NCBI RefSeq assembly: GCF_900101845.1
Contig: NZ_FNAM01000010.1
Location: 62,001 to 126,000 of the forward strand
Direction: 5' to 3'
Source of the DNA: Sporomusa acidovorans
Lineage (GTDB): Bacteria > Bacillota > Negativicutes > Sporomusales > Sporomusaceae
DNA length: 64,000 nucleotides
Below the pieces are notes generated by a model. It was not told the DNA's origin, ran no database searches, and was given only the letters and a program-made list of their open reading frames with translations. Shown piece after piece: positions 16,778-25,639 of this stretch (its first letter is position 1; the number at the start of each line of letters is the position of its first letter). Made by a program: the position numbers and the translations under genes.

Positions 16778-18631
16778 TTGCTGGTAACGGACGCACAGAA
16801 AAAAGCAGCATTAAAGTTGTTAAAGCAGGATGAGGCAATGAAAAAAGTAACTGTTGGACAAGATAATAAATTCCATCCGGCGGACACATCAGATAAATTT
16901 GCCGAGTGGAACAAGTTGTTTTTTGGAACGCCGTATTTGGTTGAAAATGGCCGCCTGGTCCGGGTGTCAGAGGATAGAAATGGAGACAAAAAAAAGATTT
17001 GCCTTGCGAGCTTCGCCGCCAAAATCATTAAAGAAGTAGTCAGAGATAATGGCCAAGACGAGGCCACTGAATTCGTTATCGAAGGTATAACGAGCAGCGG
17101 CAGAAAGCTTAAGCGAATTCATGTCCCTACATCAAAATTTAGCTCAATGATTTGGGCAGTCGATAGTTGGGGAGCTGTCGCAAATCCCTCGCCCGGCAGT
17201 ACTATGCGCGACTATTTGCGACATGCAATTCAGTGCACGGGGGAGAGCTGCCAGCGCGAAACAATTTATGGGCACCTAGGGTGGCGCAAAATTGGAGGAA
17301 AATGGTTTTATCTGCACGGCGCCGGCGCTGTGGGGGATTTAGATGGAAAACTATCGGTCGACTTGACGCAGGATAACCTTCAACAGTACGCTTTACCGAC
17401 AGCGCCAGGTGACTATAGGTCTGCAGTACAAGCTTCACTAAAATTGTTAACAATGCAGCCGCTGGAGACTTTTTATACGTTATGGGCAACGGTGTACCTT
17501 GCGCCGTTATGTGAGCTAATGCGCTTAGGCGGGTGCGAGCCATCGTTTTTGATTTGGCTGCTTGGGCATTCCGGGGCGATGAAAAGCAGCGTGGCAGCAC
17601 TTATTTTAAATCATTTCGGGGTATTTCCGGACAAATTAGCATTGCCGGCAAATTTCAAAGACACAGCAAACATTTTGGAACGCAAGACCTTCCTTGTCAA
17701 GGATAGCCTACTTGTCGTAGATGATTTTCATCCTCCAACTAATCGAAAAGAGGAGGATCGCATGAGGGAATCCGTACAGCGGTTAAGTCGTGGCTATGGT
17801 GACCGCCATGGCCGGAGCCGAATGAATTCGGATACAACAACCAAAAAAGCGTATGTGGCGCGCGGGATGTGCCTTGTGACTGGGGAAGATTTGGGCAATA
17901 TTGGCGAGAGTGCTGGCGCGCGGCAGATTGTGGTTGAACTGAAAAAAGGCGACATTGACAGTGGGACTATGACAGCTAGACAAGGTGAGGCCAGGTGTTA
18001 TTCTTTAGCGATGAAGGGATATTTGGAGTGGTTGATTCCTCAGCTGGACAAGCTGCCTAAACAATTTAAAGAGGATTTCATCGCACTCCGACAACAGGCC
18101 GCCGATGATAGCCAGCACGCTAGAGTTGCTGAGGAAATTTCCTGGTTGTATATGGGTTTTTGCACAGGGTTGGAATTCGCCGAACAGGTAGGAGCATTGG
18201 ATTTAAAGGAAAAAGAAGCGCTGTGCCGCCAGGCTTGGAACATTTTTACCGAATTGGGTAACAAGCAAGCAGCAAAAACACGCGAAGAAAAGATAACGAC
18301 ACGTTTTGTCAGCGCCCTTCAAGAATTATTGGATTCAAAAACTGTTTGGGTGAAAAACATTCGAGGCAACAGCACCGAAGGAAATGGTCAATTTATCGGC
18401 TGGTTTGACGATAAGTTTTATTATTTGATAACAGGAACCGCATTGTCTGCAGTTGTTAAACATTATCAATCTCAAGGAGGTTTTTTTACCACAACTACTG
18501 CTACATTATTGAAGCGCTTGGCACAGGAAGAAATGATTCATTCTGAAAATGGCACCGCCAGTATGCTAAAAAAAATCGAGGGAAAAGCAGTGCGTGTGAT
18601 GTATTTGCGAAAGGAGTTTCTGAAATCCTAG
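16778..18631 (+). CDS. DUF927-like replication ATPase/helicase
   Basis: The protein has about 617 residues, starting at TTG 16778 7 bases after AGGAGG; the start follows the stop of the zinc-finger gene by 2 bases. A central P-loop reads GHSGAMKSS (near residue 265) and a Walker-B-like LLVVDDFHP follows near 310. Next come an RLSRGYGDRHGR segment and a CLVTGEDL sensor-like strand. This layout matches DUF927 superfamily replication proteins that pair with CHC2 primases. It probably unwinds the element's origin. The DNA immediately after its stop holds the first cluster of GGTAACGCC words, a possible binding array. Confidence 0.75.
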   Translation: MLVTDAQKKAALKLLKQDEAMKKVTVGQDNKFHPADTSDKFAEWNKLFFGTPYLVENGRLVRVSEDRNGDKKKICLASFAAKIIKEVVRDNGQDEATEFVIEGITSSGRKLKRIHVPTSKFSSMIWAVDSWGAVANPSPGSTMRDYLRHAIQCTGESCQRETIYGHLGWRKIGGKWFYLHGAGAVGDLDGKLSVDLTQDNLQQYALPTAPGDYRSAVQASLKLLTMQPLETFYTLWATVYLAPLCELMRLGGCEPSFLIWLLGHSGAMKSSVAALILNHFGVFPDKLALPANFKDTANILERKTFLVKDSLLVVDDFHPPTNRKEEDRMRESVQRLSRGYGDRHGRSRMNSDTTTKKAYVARGMCLVTGEDLGNIGESAGARQIVVELKKGDIDSGTMTARQGEARCYSLAMKGYLEWLIPQLDKLPKQFKEDFIALRQQAADDSQHARVAEEISWLYMGFCTGLEFAEQVGALDLKEKEALCRQAWNIFTELGNKQAAKTREEKITTRFVSALQELLDSKTVWVKNIRGNSTEGNGQFIGWFDDKFYYLITGTALSAVVKHYQSQGGFFTTTTATLLKRLAQEEMIHSENGTASMLKKIEGKAVRVMYLRKEFLKS

Positions 18632-18796
18632 GGGCTCTATGGGCGCGAAAAGACGTTACCGGCGTTACCAGACCCTGAAACTCCTTATAATTCGCGGGAT
18701 TCAGCGGTAACACCAAGGCAAAAAATGGCGTTACCGCGGCGTTACCTTTCTAGAAAATGGCGTTACCTTGCTACTAAAGGTAACGTCGGTAACGCC
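18610..18796. repeat. Word cluster A: GGCGTTACC / GGTAACGCC iterons
   Basis: Eight copies of the 9-base word or one-base variants occur in 145 bases. Forward copies are at 18652 (GACGTTACC), 18661, 18727, 18738 and 18759. Reverse copies are at 18706 (GGTAACACC), 18779 (GGTAACGTC) and 18788 (GGTAACGCC). A 10-bp inverted repeat (AAGGAGTTTC 18611-18620 and GAAACTCCTT 18677-18686) encloses the first two. The tandem at 18652-18669 is the exact reverse complement of the tandem at 27764-27781. The spacing and position after the replication ATPase suggest an origin or regulator array. Confidence 0.8.
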
Positions 18797-18848
18797 AAAA
18801 TAGGCCCCTTCTTCTAAAAAATAAAAAGCGGTGGAGGTGATAAGAAAA

Positions 18849-19208
18849 ATGTTAATGCCGGGTATTGATTTTGAAGTTAATAAGAAACCGGCTGAGCAGA
18901 ATCGCTATTCAACGGCGGAATGCGTCATAAATGCCATTTATGCTGGCACATTCAACGGTTCGGTTTTAATCAAAGTATTACCGGAATATCAGCAAGTTTT
19001 GGGCCTCGCTGTATGGGTATGTTCTAATCCGGAGACAGCCGCCCGTAAGCGGCAGGCAGAAGTTGAATTGGTTTTTACTACAGAGGAATTAAAACTTGTC
19101 GTTGAAACGGCAATGGATGGAATAGAAGAGTTGCGCTGTCTGATCGACGCGAAACGCATGTTTGGCGGCGTGATCGGCGAGGCAAAAGAAGGAAACTATG
19201 AGTTTTAA
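18849..19208 (+). CDS. Element protein of unknown function
   Basis: This is a product of about 119 residues starting at ATG 18849 behind GGTGGAGGTG. The sequence mixes beta-type and helical segments and has no motif I recognise (notable stretch: EVELVFTTEELKLVVETAMDG). It overlaps the next gene by 11 bases, so both are in one operon. It lies between the replication ATPase region and the tail module. Confidence 0.55.
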   Translation: MLMPGIDFEVNKKPAEQNRYSTAECVINAIYAGTFNGSVLIKVLPEYQQVLGLAVWVCSNPETAARKRQAEVELVFTTEELKLVVETAMDGIEELRCLIDAKRMFGGVIGEAKEGNYEF

Positions 19209-19752
19209 ACAATTCATAATAGCTCAGGGACGCCGGGATGATTCAATAGGTGATATCGCCAGGGATGTTGCGAAAGACAAGAACTTTCCGTATTCGGGTG
19301 ATCTTAAAAGTCTTATCCGATATCTGCGAAGGTGTGACGCCTGCCCGGGGGCATTGGAGGCATTGCAAAAGGCCTGTAACGAGTGGAGCAAGGAGGGGGC
19401 CATGACTGATTTAGTAGTGGCATATCGACAGGAGATTGCAAATCAGATTTATCAAGTCTGTAAGCAATGGAAACAAACAGATTTGTTGTTGACCCTTTTT
19501 GATGATAACAACCAGGCAGAAGAGAATCGCAAGATTGCAAAATTCAAGGTTCGCAAAATGATTATTAAAGCTTATCACGAATTCCAAACAGCCCATAACC
19601 TGGACAACAATACAATGGCGGAAATTCACCGCGCCTGGTGCGCATCGATCGCAAAGCAAGGGCGCGCATTAGACAGACCGCAAAATGAAATTGTGCGCGT
19701 GTTCAAGTTTTGGACTCGCGTCCCTGCCATGGCGGACAGGGGGTCAAAATAA
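19198..19752 (+). CDS. YozE SAM-like domain protein
   Basis: The 184-residue protein has an N-terminal 65-residue segment resembling the YozE sterile-alpha-motif-like fold (MSFKQFIIAQGRRDDSIGDIARDVAKD, a later FPYSGDLKSLIRYLRRC). The helical C-terminal region is of unknown function and is rich in aromatic and charged residues. YozE-like proteins recur in mobile elements of Firmicutes without a settled function. It overlaps the upstream gene by 11 bases. Confidence 0.55.
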   Translation: MSFKQFIIAQGRRDDSIGDIARDVAKDKNFPYSGDLKSLIRYLRRCDACPGALEALQKACNEWSKEGAMTDLVVAYRQEIANQIYQVCKQWKQTDLLLTLFDDNNQAEENRKIAKFKVRKMIIKAYHEFQTAHNLDNNTMAEIHRAWCASIAKQGRALDRPQNEIVRVFKFWTRVPAMADRGSK

Positions 19753-19831
19753 TGCAGGCATTGGGCAGGCCGCCGCCGGCGCCGTACTTTTCATCAAAAC
19801 ATCAATAAAATTTTGAGGGGGAAACTTACAA

Positions 19832-20557
19832 ATGGACTATTTTGACAAAAAACGAGCGATCCTTAATGATCGGATGCTTTCGGACGCTGGCAAAAAAAGC
19901 AAAATATCGGAATTGCAAAAGCAAACCCGCGAAGAATTGTTGTCAGAACAGAATATTAATAAAACACACATCGAAGCTGTTAGGGGACAAATTAATGAAA
20001 TGCGAAAATCAAAATTTGTCCGGCCTTTGCCGAAAGTGTCAATACCGAATCACGAAAGTATGGCTTCAGCAGATATCGGTATTGCTACGCTGCTTGCACA
20101 GTCTGTCGCACTGGCGGCTGAGCAGCGGTCTTTTGAAAGATTAATAACGAAGCTCTCTATGGCTGATACGGCTGATAAGTTTTTGGCTGCAGTGAGCGAT
20201 GCTATTCAAGAGAATCCGGCTGCGGTTGTAAGAGGGTTCCTGGGTATCAAGCAAGGCTTTGAGCGGTTCGACATTAATGGCACCGGTTTACGGGCACGTC
20301 TTAATCAGCTCTACAATGAAGCTTGTACTGCTGAACAGACGCCGCAAGAAAAGAAGTGGATTGCAGCAAATGCTACCAAATTGGAAGAATTGCAGCGGCG
20401 AGAAACATTATTATTTACGGAATCAATGAATATTGAACAAAACCTGCAAATACTGTCGAATGACATTAGTACCGAAAAAGGAAAGGATTGGTATTTCGGC
20501 GGCGGTAAGCAAGAAGCAAAAGAATCAGCGCCATATGGCCTGGTAATGGATGAATAA
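19832..20557 (+). CDS. Coiled-coil element protein upstream of tail chaperones
   Basis: A 241-residue protein starting at ATG 19832 behind GAGGGGG. The N-terminal 60 residues are highly charged and helical (KKRAILNDRMLSDAGKKSKIS), and the C-terminal third is again a likely coiled coil. The middle is Ala-rich. In complete siphophages this position is held by the major tail protein, but the composition does not resemble a tail tube. I do not recognise the family. Confidence 0.5.
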   Translation: MDYFDKKRAILNDRMLSDAGKKSKISELQKQTREELLSEQNINKTHIEAVRGQINEMRKSKFVRPLPKVSIPNHESMASADIGIATLLAQSVALAAEQRSFERLITKLSMADTADKFLAAVSDAIQENPAAVVRGFLGIKQGFERFDINGTGLRARLNQLYNEACTAEQTPQEKKWIAANATKLEELQRRETLLFTESMNIEQNLQILSNDISTEKGKDWYFGGGKQEAKESAPYGLVMDE

Positions 20558-20615
20558 AAAAGCTTTGAATGATTACAAAGACGTTATTTGTAAAAATATA
20601 AAGGAGTAGTGAAAT

Positions 20616-21071
20616 ATGAATGATAAAGACGAAATGAGCATTATTTTCCCGGAACGTGAGGTGGTATTATCGCAAGAAACCATAACAATTTCACCATTCC
20701 CTTTCGGGAAGTGGCCTAAGATTATCGCCTTGGCAACTGGTATTGTCGGCATTGCAATTGAAGAGTACCAAAAACATGGTGAGGCGCTATTTGATATTTC
20801 ACTAGACAATGATCGCTTCAAGATAAGTCCAGAAATTGTTAATTTTGTTATTCGCCTCTTTAGTGAGGGTGGTGATGATCTTTTAGATATCCTGGCAATC
20901 GGGGCCAATAAACCCCGGTCATGGGTGGAGGCCCTGCCGGGCGATGACGGTATGACGCTCCTTATACATGTCATGCAGGTAAACAGAGATTTTTTTTCCG
21001 GGCGGGTCCTCCCCAAATTTCCAATGCTGACGGCGGGACTCGCGACAACGATATCGGCTGGGGACAGATAA
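20616..21071 (+). CDS. Phage tail assembly chaperone, short form (gpG-like)
   Basis: The 151-residue protein resembles tail assembly chaperones placed before tape measure genes; the PRSWVEALPGDDGMTLLIHVMQ stretch split as PRSWVEALPGDD and LLIHVMQVN is typical. It is followed by an overlapping -1 frame that encodes the second chaperone part, and then by the tape measure gene. Such chaperones bind the tape measure protein while the tail tube polymerises. The frameshift site is at 20990-20996. An AAGGAG ribosome site precedes ATG 20616. Confidence 0.65.
   Translation: MNDKDEMSIIFPEREVVLSQETITISPFPFGKWPKIIALATGIVGIAIEEYQKHGEALFDISLDNDRFKISPEIVNFVIRLFSEGGDDLLDILAIGANKPRSWVEALPGDDGMTLLIHVMQVNRDFFSGRVLPKFPMLTAGLATTISAGDR
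20990..20996 (+). promoter_or_regulatory. Programmed -1 frameshift slippery site T_TTT_TTT
   Basis: In the chaperone frame the codons read GAT TTT TTT TCC at 20988-20999, so T_TTT_TTT is in the exact X_XXY_YYZ register. After a -1 slip the new frame is open with no stop to 21268, giving a fusion of about 217 residues. A G/C-rich stretch follows directly. This arrangement is standard for the G/GT chaperone pair of long-tailed phages. Confidence 0.7.
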
Positions 21072-21079
21072 TTGCCACG

Positions 21080-21268
21080 TTGTTGCATAACGGCCACAGA
21101 ATGCGTGAAATTGAACTTTACACTAAAGATCAGTTGATATTCTACTATGATGCAGCCAAAGAGCAGGAAATCGAACGGCGGACTGATTTTATTTATGCTG
21201 TACGGGCAGCCGTTTATCTGGACGGCTCCACACTCAATAGAATGATGGAAGAGCAGACCAAGAAATAA
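21080..21268 (+). CDS. Tail assembly chaperone C-terminal part (gpT-like), reached by frameshift
   Basis: This 62-codon stretch is in the -1 frame relative to the upstream chaperone and continuous with it from the slippery site at 20990-20996. There is no ribosome site before TTG 21080, so it is probably made only as the fused GT product. The residues (GHRMREIELYTKDQLIFYY and a Glu/Arg-rich helix) resemble T-domain sequences that recruit the tail tube protein. A GGGCAGGCTTT hairpin at 21284-21309 separates it from the tape measure gene. Confidence 0.6.
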   Translation: MLHNGHRMREIELYTKDQLIFYYDAAKEQEIERRTDFIYAVRAAVYLDGSTLNRMMEEQTKK

Positions 21269-21283
21269 TCAATAAAGTTGACA

Positions 21284-21309
21284 GGGCAGGCTTTCCCAAA
21301 AGCCTGCCC
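21284..21309. repeat. Hairpin between chaperone and tape measure genes
   Basis: GGGCAGGCTTT (21284-21294) pairs perfectly with AAAGCCTGCCC (21299-21309) around a 4-base loop. A-rich rather than T-rich DNA follows, so it is more likely an RNA-processing or attenuation structure than a terminator. The same GGGCAGGCT block begins the terminator at 25493. Confidence 0.7.
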
Positions 21310-21333
21310 TAAAAAGAATGGAGGTTTTTATGT

Positions 21334-24300
21334 ATGGCAGGTAAGGCGATTGTCGTAAAAATTACCGCCGACAACCAGGGCTTTGTAAAGGCTATTTTTC
21401 ATACGGTGGAGATGGCCAAGGCTGCGGAACGCGCGCTTGTTCAAGCCGGCAGCTCCGCGGGAACGGGCTTTAGCAACGCCTCAGCCAGTACCGCGGCGTT
21501 TGGCCAGACCCTGGCGAATGTGACTATCATAGCCAACGGCGTTGTTAATGTAGTCGGCAAAATCAGAGATATACTGGCGAAAGCGATTGCTCCCGGGATT
21601 GATTATACAAAACAGATGGAGTCGGCGCGTGTCGGCGTGGCCGGTATTCTGCTGTCCATGACGGAACTGAATGGCCGGCAGTTAGAACTCAATGAGGCAT
21701 TGTCTATTTCAGAACAGACTTTCGAATCACTGCAGCAGCGCTCCTTGCAATTTAATCTCAATATTAAAGATACGGCGGGCGCCTTTCAGGCTATAGTCGG
21801 GCCTGGCCTGGCGGCGCAGATGACGCTGGAGGAAATAGTTCAAATCGCTACTACCGGTACCAAGGCGGTCAAAAGTTTTGGGTTGGATTCGATGCAAGTA
21901 ATTCAAGAACTTAGAGCCATGGTTTCCGGTGACATCAATATGGACAGCCAGGTATCAAAGGCGTTGGGAATAACGGCAACAGAGGTGGCGCAGGCTAAGC
22001 AGACGGCGGGCGGGTTGTTCCAGTACCTTAATGATAAACTGAAGGGCTTTTTGCTGGTGGCCGGGGAGATCCCGAAAACCCTTGCCGGGAAAACCGACAT
22101 GCTGAATGCGGCTCTTAGCCTGGTATCGGAACAAGGATTTAAACCGCTGATTGACACGGCAAAGGCTGGCCTGGATGCAATAATTGGATATTTGACAATA
22201 ACGACCGTCAAAACCGATGAATTCGGCAAGACTATTAAAAAAGTTGAAATGAATCCGGAAGTAGTTTCAGCTTTGAAAGAGAGTTCAGAATACCTTTCCG
22301 GACTGATAAAAAGCGGTGTCAACTTTTCTGTTACCCTAGCTAAGATAGCCTCCGGTCCGGCTCCGTTGCTATTGTCTGTGATTAAGCTGATTCTTGATAA
22401 TGCCGGCCAGGTGACTTTCACATTGTTGGCATGGATGTCCATTAGCAAGCTACGGCCAATACTAGCCGATATTCTTCTGCAATTGCAGTATCAACTTTCT
22501 ATTTTTCGAATGCTGGTAGCAACGAGCGGGACTTTTAAAGCTACGCTAATAACTACAGGCACGGTCATAAAATCTCTGTTGGCTACTACCGGCTGGGGAT
22601 TACTGGCGGTTGCAATTGGCTATGCTGCCGATCAGGCGTTCAAGCTGTATGAGAATTTAAGCAAGGCCGGCAAAGCAAAAACTGACTACTTCAAGGAAAA
22701 AGAAAACATCAATTCTCCTCTACCACAGCAACTTGAAGGCAAACTGGAAAAGCCCGTATATAATGTAAATCCCGATGTAAACATGGGTTTAAAGCAAGGC
22801 ACAATGGACAAATTAGAAAAATTTATAGCTGCCATAAATTATATGTTTCCTGATAATGCTGTAACGGTTACCAGCGGATTCCGGCCAGGTGATACGGGTG
22901 GCCATGGCCGGGGCGAAAAAGCCGACATCTATGTGGCCGGCACAGAAGACCCGTTTTTCAGGCAACAGATAATGAGCCTTGCGAAAGAATTTGGGATAGC
23001 AGTGCTTGATGAAATGACCGCGCCGGCAGACCCTAGTAAAGCGGATATGTGGGGGCCGCATTTGGACTTAAATTTTTCCGAAGAAAATGACCTTAATCTT
23101 ACTGACCCGCCGCAAACAGCTAAAGAACTAAAAGAAGCGGAATTAAAATTTTTGGAAGCGCAGCGGGAAGGGATAGAAAAAGAATATATTGCCCAGCTTT
23201 CGCAGCAGGAAACAAAGCTAAAGCAGCAGTTTCAGTCCGCAGAAATCGGTGACAATGAATACTTTGAGCAAATCGGCACGATTCTAACACAAAAGGTTGT
23301 CGCGCAGATCGAAACGATTCGCGGGGAGATTGCCGATAAAACCGAGGCGATGAGCAATAAGAATTATACGGCTGCGGATAAGAAGAACATAGAGGCCGAG
23401 ATTGAGGCGTTGCTGTCTGAGATTCGCGTCAAAGAAATTGAACTGGCCGAGGCACAAAGCACGAATTCCTATGAATACCGGCAGGCTGCGCTGGAATCCA
23501 AAGATCAGGCACTGGATGCGCAAATCTTACTGCTGAAGCTGGAAGGCAACTTAGAGCAGGCGGCGCGAATGGAATTGCAGAAGTCGGAGAATGTGAAACG
23601 GCTGGCCAAGCTTGCGGCTAATAAGGCCGATCTTGCCTTGAAGGCGCAGCAGGCGTCCAATGCCGCCAGTATTATTGAAGCACAGGTTACGGATGCTACG
23701 ACTAATATTGGTTATGTTGTCAACGATATGGGCCTGGCACAGGGTAAGCTAATTCAAAGCGTCTTGGACGGGACCACTGCTGCCGGCGATTCTATCAAGC
23801 AATTTCAGGCTGATTTTGATACTAAAATCAAAACGTATGTGGACAAGCTGAATGCCGCGCTTGCCGCCGCCAAGGAAATTGGCTGGATGGCTAAAGCCCG
23901 GGAGATTGAGCAGAAATTAAGGGAAGTAAAAGGCACTGTCCTGGACTATATCACGGATTTGCTTGACGCCCTGGATAAAGCCTTGCAGCAGCAGATTGAC
24001 GCTATCAACGCTAATCTGGATTTGACGCCGCTCCAAAAAACAGATTTGATTGAGGCCGCTCAGCGGGCTACCGCGGCGAAAAAGGCGGTTGTTTATGGAA
24101 TGCAGGCAGATGCTATTTTGGCGCAGGGGAATAAAGGCGCCGAGATCATGGCAAATATTGCAGCCAATCAAGCTAATTTATCTACTGAAACATCTAAATA
24201 CGTGACAATATTAGAACAGGTACGTAAAGCTTCAAAAGACGCCTTCGAAGACGGCCTACTAACTTTTCTTACTGACGGCATAACAAAATGCGCAACTCTT

Positions 24301-24915
24301 GGAGAAGCTTTCCGGAACTTAGCGGTTACCGTATTAAGCGCTATTCAGAGGATTTATGCGCAAGCCCTGACAAAAAATATTATGGCAGCTTTGGGGTTAA
24401 CTTCACCGGTACGCCCGACAGTGAACGGAATTGCCGTACAAGGGCCGTTTAAAGCAGACGGGAGTTTCGCTACAGGCGGCAGCTTTGTCGATTCTTTCGG
24501 CGTGGTTCATGGTCCCGGTACCAGTACAAGTGACAGCATATTGGCTTACGCGCAAAAGTTCGGCAAGATCATTAATATCGGTAACGGGGAGGGCATATTA
24601 ACCGGTAGGGCGGTACAAAATCTTGGAGAAAGGGCATTGGCGGCATTGAATGATGGCGTTGACCCTAGAAAGATATTTAAAAACTATGCTACGGGTGGTT
24701 TGCTAACAGATAGGAATGTTGCCGCGATTCCCGGGCCGCAAGAACTGGCCGCTTCACTGGTTAATAACAATAGTACTACTATTCCGCTCAGTATCGCGAA
24801 TTTTATTGATCCTGGCACGATGAGCAAGTTTGTTAAATCTCGTGAAGGTAAGCGAGCTTTACTGAACTATATTAAAGAAGATGCGGGAACCATAAAACGT
24901 ATTTTAAGGATATGA
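21334..24915 (+). CDS. Phage tail tape measure protein with embedded M15 peptidase-like segment
   Basis: The 1,193-residue protein is the largest in the element. The N-terminal 330 residues match the tape measure N-terminal region (Ala/Gly-rich start, ARVGVAGILLSM, an IVQIATTGTKAVKSFG stretch). Hydrophobic helices occupy about 340-440. Residues about 485-590 carry M15-type peptidase motifs: TSGFRPG, GGHGRGEKADIYV (H-x6-D) and WGPHLDL (H-x-D). A long coiled-coil region rich in Glu, Gln and Ala covers about 600-1000, and a Gly-rich C-terminus follows. The length sets tail length in siphophages; peptidase modules help cross the cell wall. Ribosome site GGAGG precedes the ATG pair. Confidence 0.85.
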   Translation: MAGKAIVVKITADNQGFVKAIFHTVEMAKAAERALVQAGSSAGTGFSNASASTAAFGQTLANVTIIANGVVNVVGKIRDILAKAIAPGIDYTKQMESARVGVAGILLSMTELNGRQLELNEALSISEQTFESLQQRSLQFNLNIKDTAGAFQAIVGPGLAAQMTLEEIVQIATTGTKAVKSFGLDSMQVIQELRAMVSGDINMDSQVSKALGITATEVAQAKQTAGGLFQYLNDKLKGFLLVAGEIPKTLAGKTDMLNAALSLVSEQGFKPLIDTAKAGLDAIIGYLTITTVKTDEFGKTIKKVEMNPEVVSALKESSEYLSGLIKSGVNFSVTLAKIASGPAPLLLSVIKLILDNAGQVTFTLLAWMSISKLRPILADILLQLQYQLSIFRMLVATSGTFKATLITTGTVIKSLLATTGWGLLAVAIGYAADQAFKLYENLSKAGKAKTDYFKEKENINSPLPQQLEGKLEKPVYNVNPDVNMGLKQGTMDKLEKFIAAINYMFPDNAVTVTSGFRPGDTGGHGRGEKADIYVAGTEDPFFRQQIMSLAKEFGIAVLDEMTAPADPSKADMWGPHLDLNFSEENDLNLTDPPQTAKELKEAELKFLEAQREGIEKEYIAQLSQQETKLKQQFQSAEIGDNEYFEQIGTILTQKVVAQIETIRGEIADKTEAMSNKNYTAADKKNIEAEIEALLSEIRVKEIELAEAQSTNSYEYRQAALESKDQALDAQILLLKLEGNLEQAARMELQKSENVKRLAKLAANKADLALKAQQASNAASIIEAQVTDATTNIGYVVNDMGLAQGKLIQSVLDGTTAAGDSIKQFQADFDTKIKTYVDKLNAALAAAKEIGWMAKAREIEQKLREVKGTVLDYITDLLDALDKALQQQIDAINANLDLTPLQKTDLIEAAQRATAAKKAVVYGMQADAILAQGNKGAEIMANIAANQANLSTETSKYVTILEQVRKASKDAFEDGLLTFLTDGITKCATLGEAFRNLAVTVLSAIQRIYAQALTKNIMAALGLTSPVRPTVNGIAVQGPFKADGSFATGGSFVDSFGVVHGPGTSTSDSILAYAQKFGKIINIGNGEGILTGRAVQNLGERALAALNDGVDPRKIFKNYATGGLLTDRNVAAIPGPQELAASLVNNNSTTIPLSIANFIDPGTMSKFVKSREGKRALLNYIKEDAGTIKRILRI

Positions 24916-24918
24916 TAA

Positions 24919-24948
24919 TTGACGAAAAACGGCAAAAAATGGTATAGT
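24919..24948 (+). promoter_or_regulatory. Promoter of the moron gene
   Basis: TTGACG (24919-24924) and TATAGT (24943-24948) are separated by 18 bases and start immediately after the tape measure stop. This gives the following gene its own transcription. Confidence 0.6.
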
Positions 24949-24970
24949 CAAAGCAAAAAGGGTGATTTCA

Positions 24971-25477
24971 ATGAAGAAATTTATAGGTCTCTTCGTACTG
25001 GTCGTGCTATTTTGTTTAACATCGACTTCAGAGGCTAAAATATCCAGGCAATACGATTCTTTTAGTGACTATTATGGGGTATCAAGTATAGTTTCAAATA
25101 TTGGTGATTTAAACCGTATTGTATTTGCTAAAGGATACACTAAAAATTCGACTACTCCCAATTATATGCTTACTCTTGCAAAATACACTCATGATAATTG
25201 GTGGTTTTTTTCAAGTAATTTTTTAGAGATTAAGATAGGCGATGCAATAAAGTCACTTCCAGTATACCGGTCAGATAGTCAATATATTAAGGATAATGGG
25301 TATTTACCGTTTTATACGAACACGCATATTATGTTTCCTAATGAAGTGATTAGTAAACTGAAAGACGTCGACACTGTTACATTAAGAATTTATTTTGACA
25401 ATCAGCCTTCTGTTGATCTTGTTGTGCCGCAAAAAGTCCTGGCTGAATGGCAAGAGGTCATTGCTGCGGAAAAATGA
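24971..25477 (+). CDS. Secreted moron protein of unknown function
   Basis: The 168-residue product starts at ATG 24971 after AAAGGGTGA. It has a clear signal peptide (MKKFIGLFVLVVLFCLTSTSEA) and a mature part rich in Tyr, Ser and Asn with beta-strand character. It has its own promoter and a strong terminator, the hallmark of a moron inserted behind a phage tail gene. Its base composition looks more A/T-rich than the tape measure gene. It is likely expressed from the integrated element and acts at the cell surface; surface modification or superinfection exclusion are common moron roles, but none is shown here. Confidence 0.65.
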   Translation: MKKFIGLFVLVVLFCLTSTSEAKISRQYDSFSDYYGVSSIVSNIGDLNRIVFAKGYTKNSTTPNYMLTLAKYTHDNWWFFSSNFLEIKIGDAIKSLPVYRSDSQYIKDNGYLPFYTNTHIMFPNEVISKLKDVDTVTLRIYFDNQPSVDLVVPQKVLAEWQEVIAAEK

Positions 25478-25492
25478 TTGCTATGTAATGAG

Positions 25493-25538
25493 GGGCAGGC
25501 TGGCGCCGCGCGGTACGTGCACCAGCCTGCCCTTTTTT
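25493..25538 (+). terminator. Strong terminator after the moron
   Basis: GGGCAGGCTGG (25493-25503) pairs with CCAGCCTGCCC (25522-25532), followed by six T residues. The loop GCGCCGCGCGGTACGTGC can also pair in part. Confidence 0.9.
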
Positions 25539-25639
25539 GGAATTAACTCAAATAATGTGGAAGGGTTTACCAGTGCTTTCCTGGACTTTTCTGTCCGGAG
25601 GAAAAACTTGATTTAGGGTTTTTCGTTGCCCGGCAGTAA

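Noticed and set aside
22786-23100. Separate peptidase gene interrupting the tape measure gene
   Set aside because: The reading frame is continuous through this segment with no internal start signal, so it is a domain of one protein.
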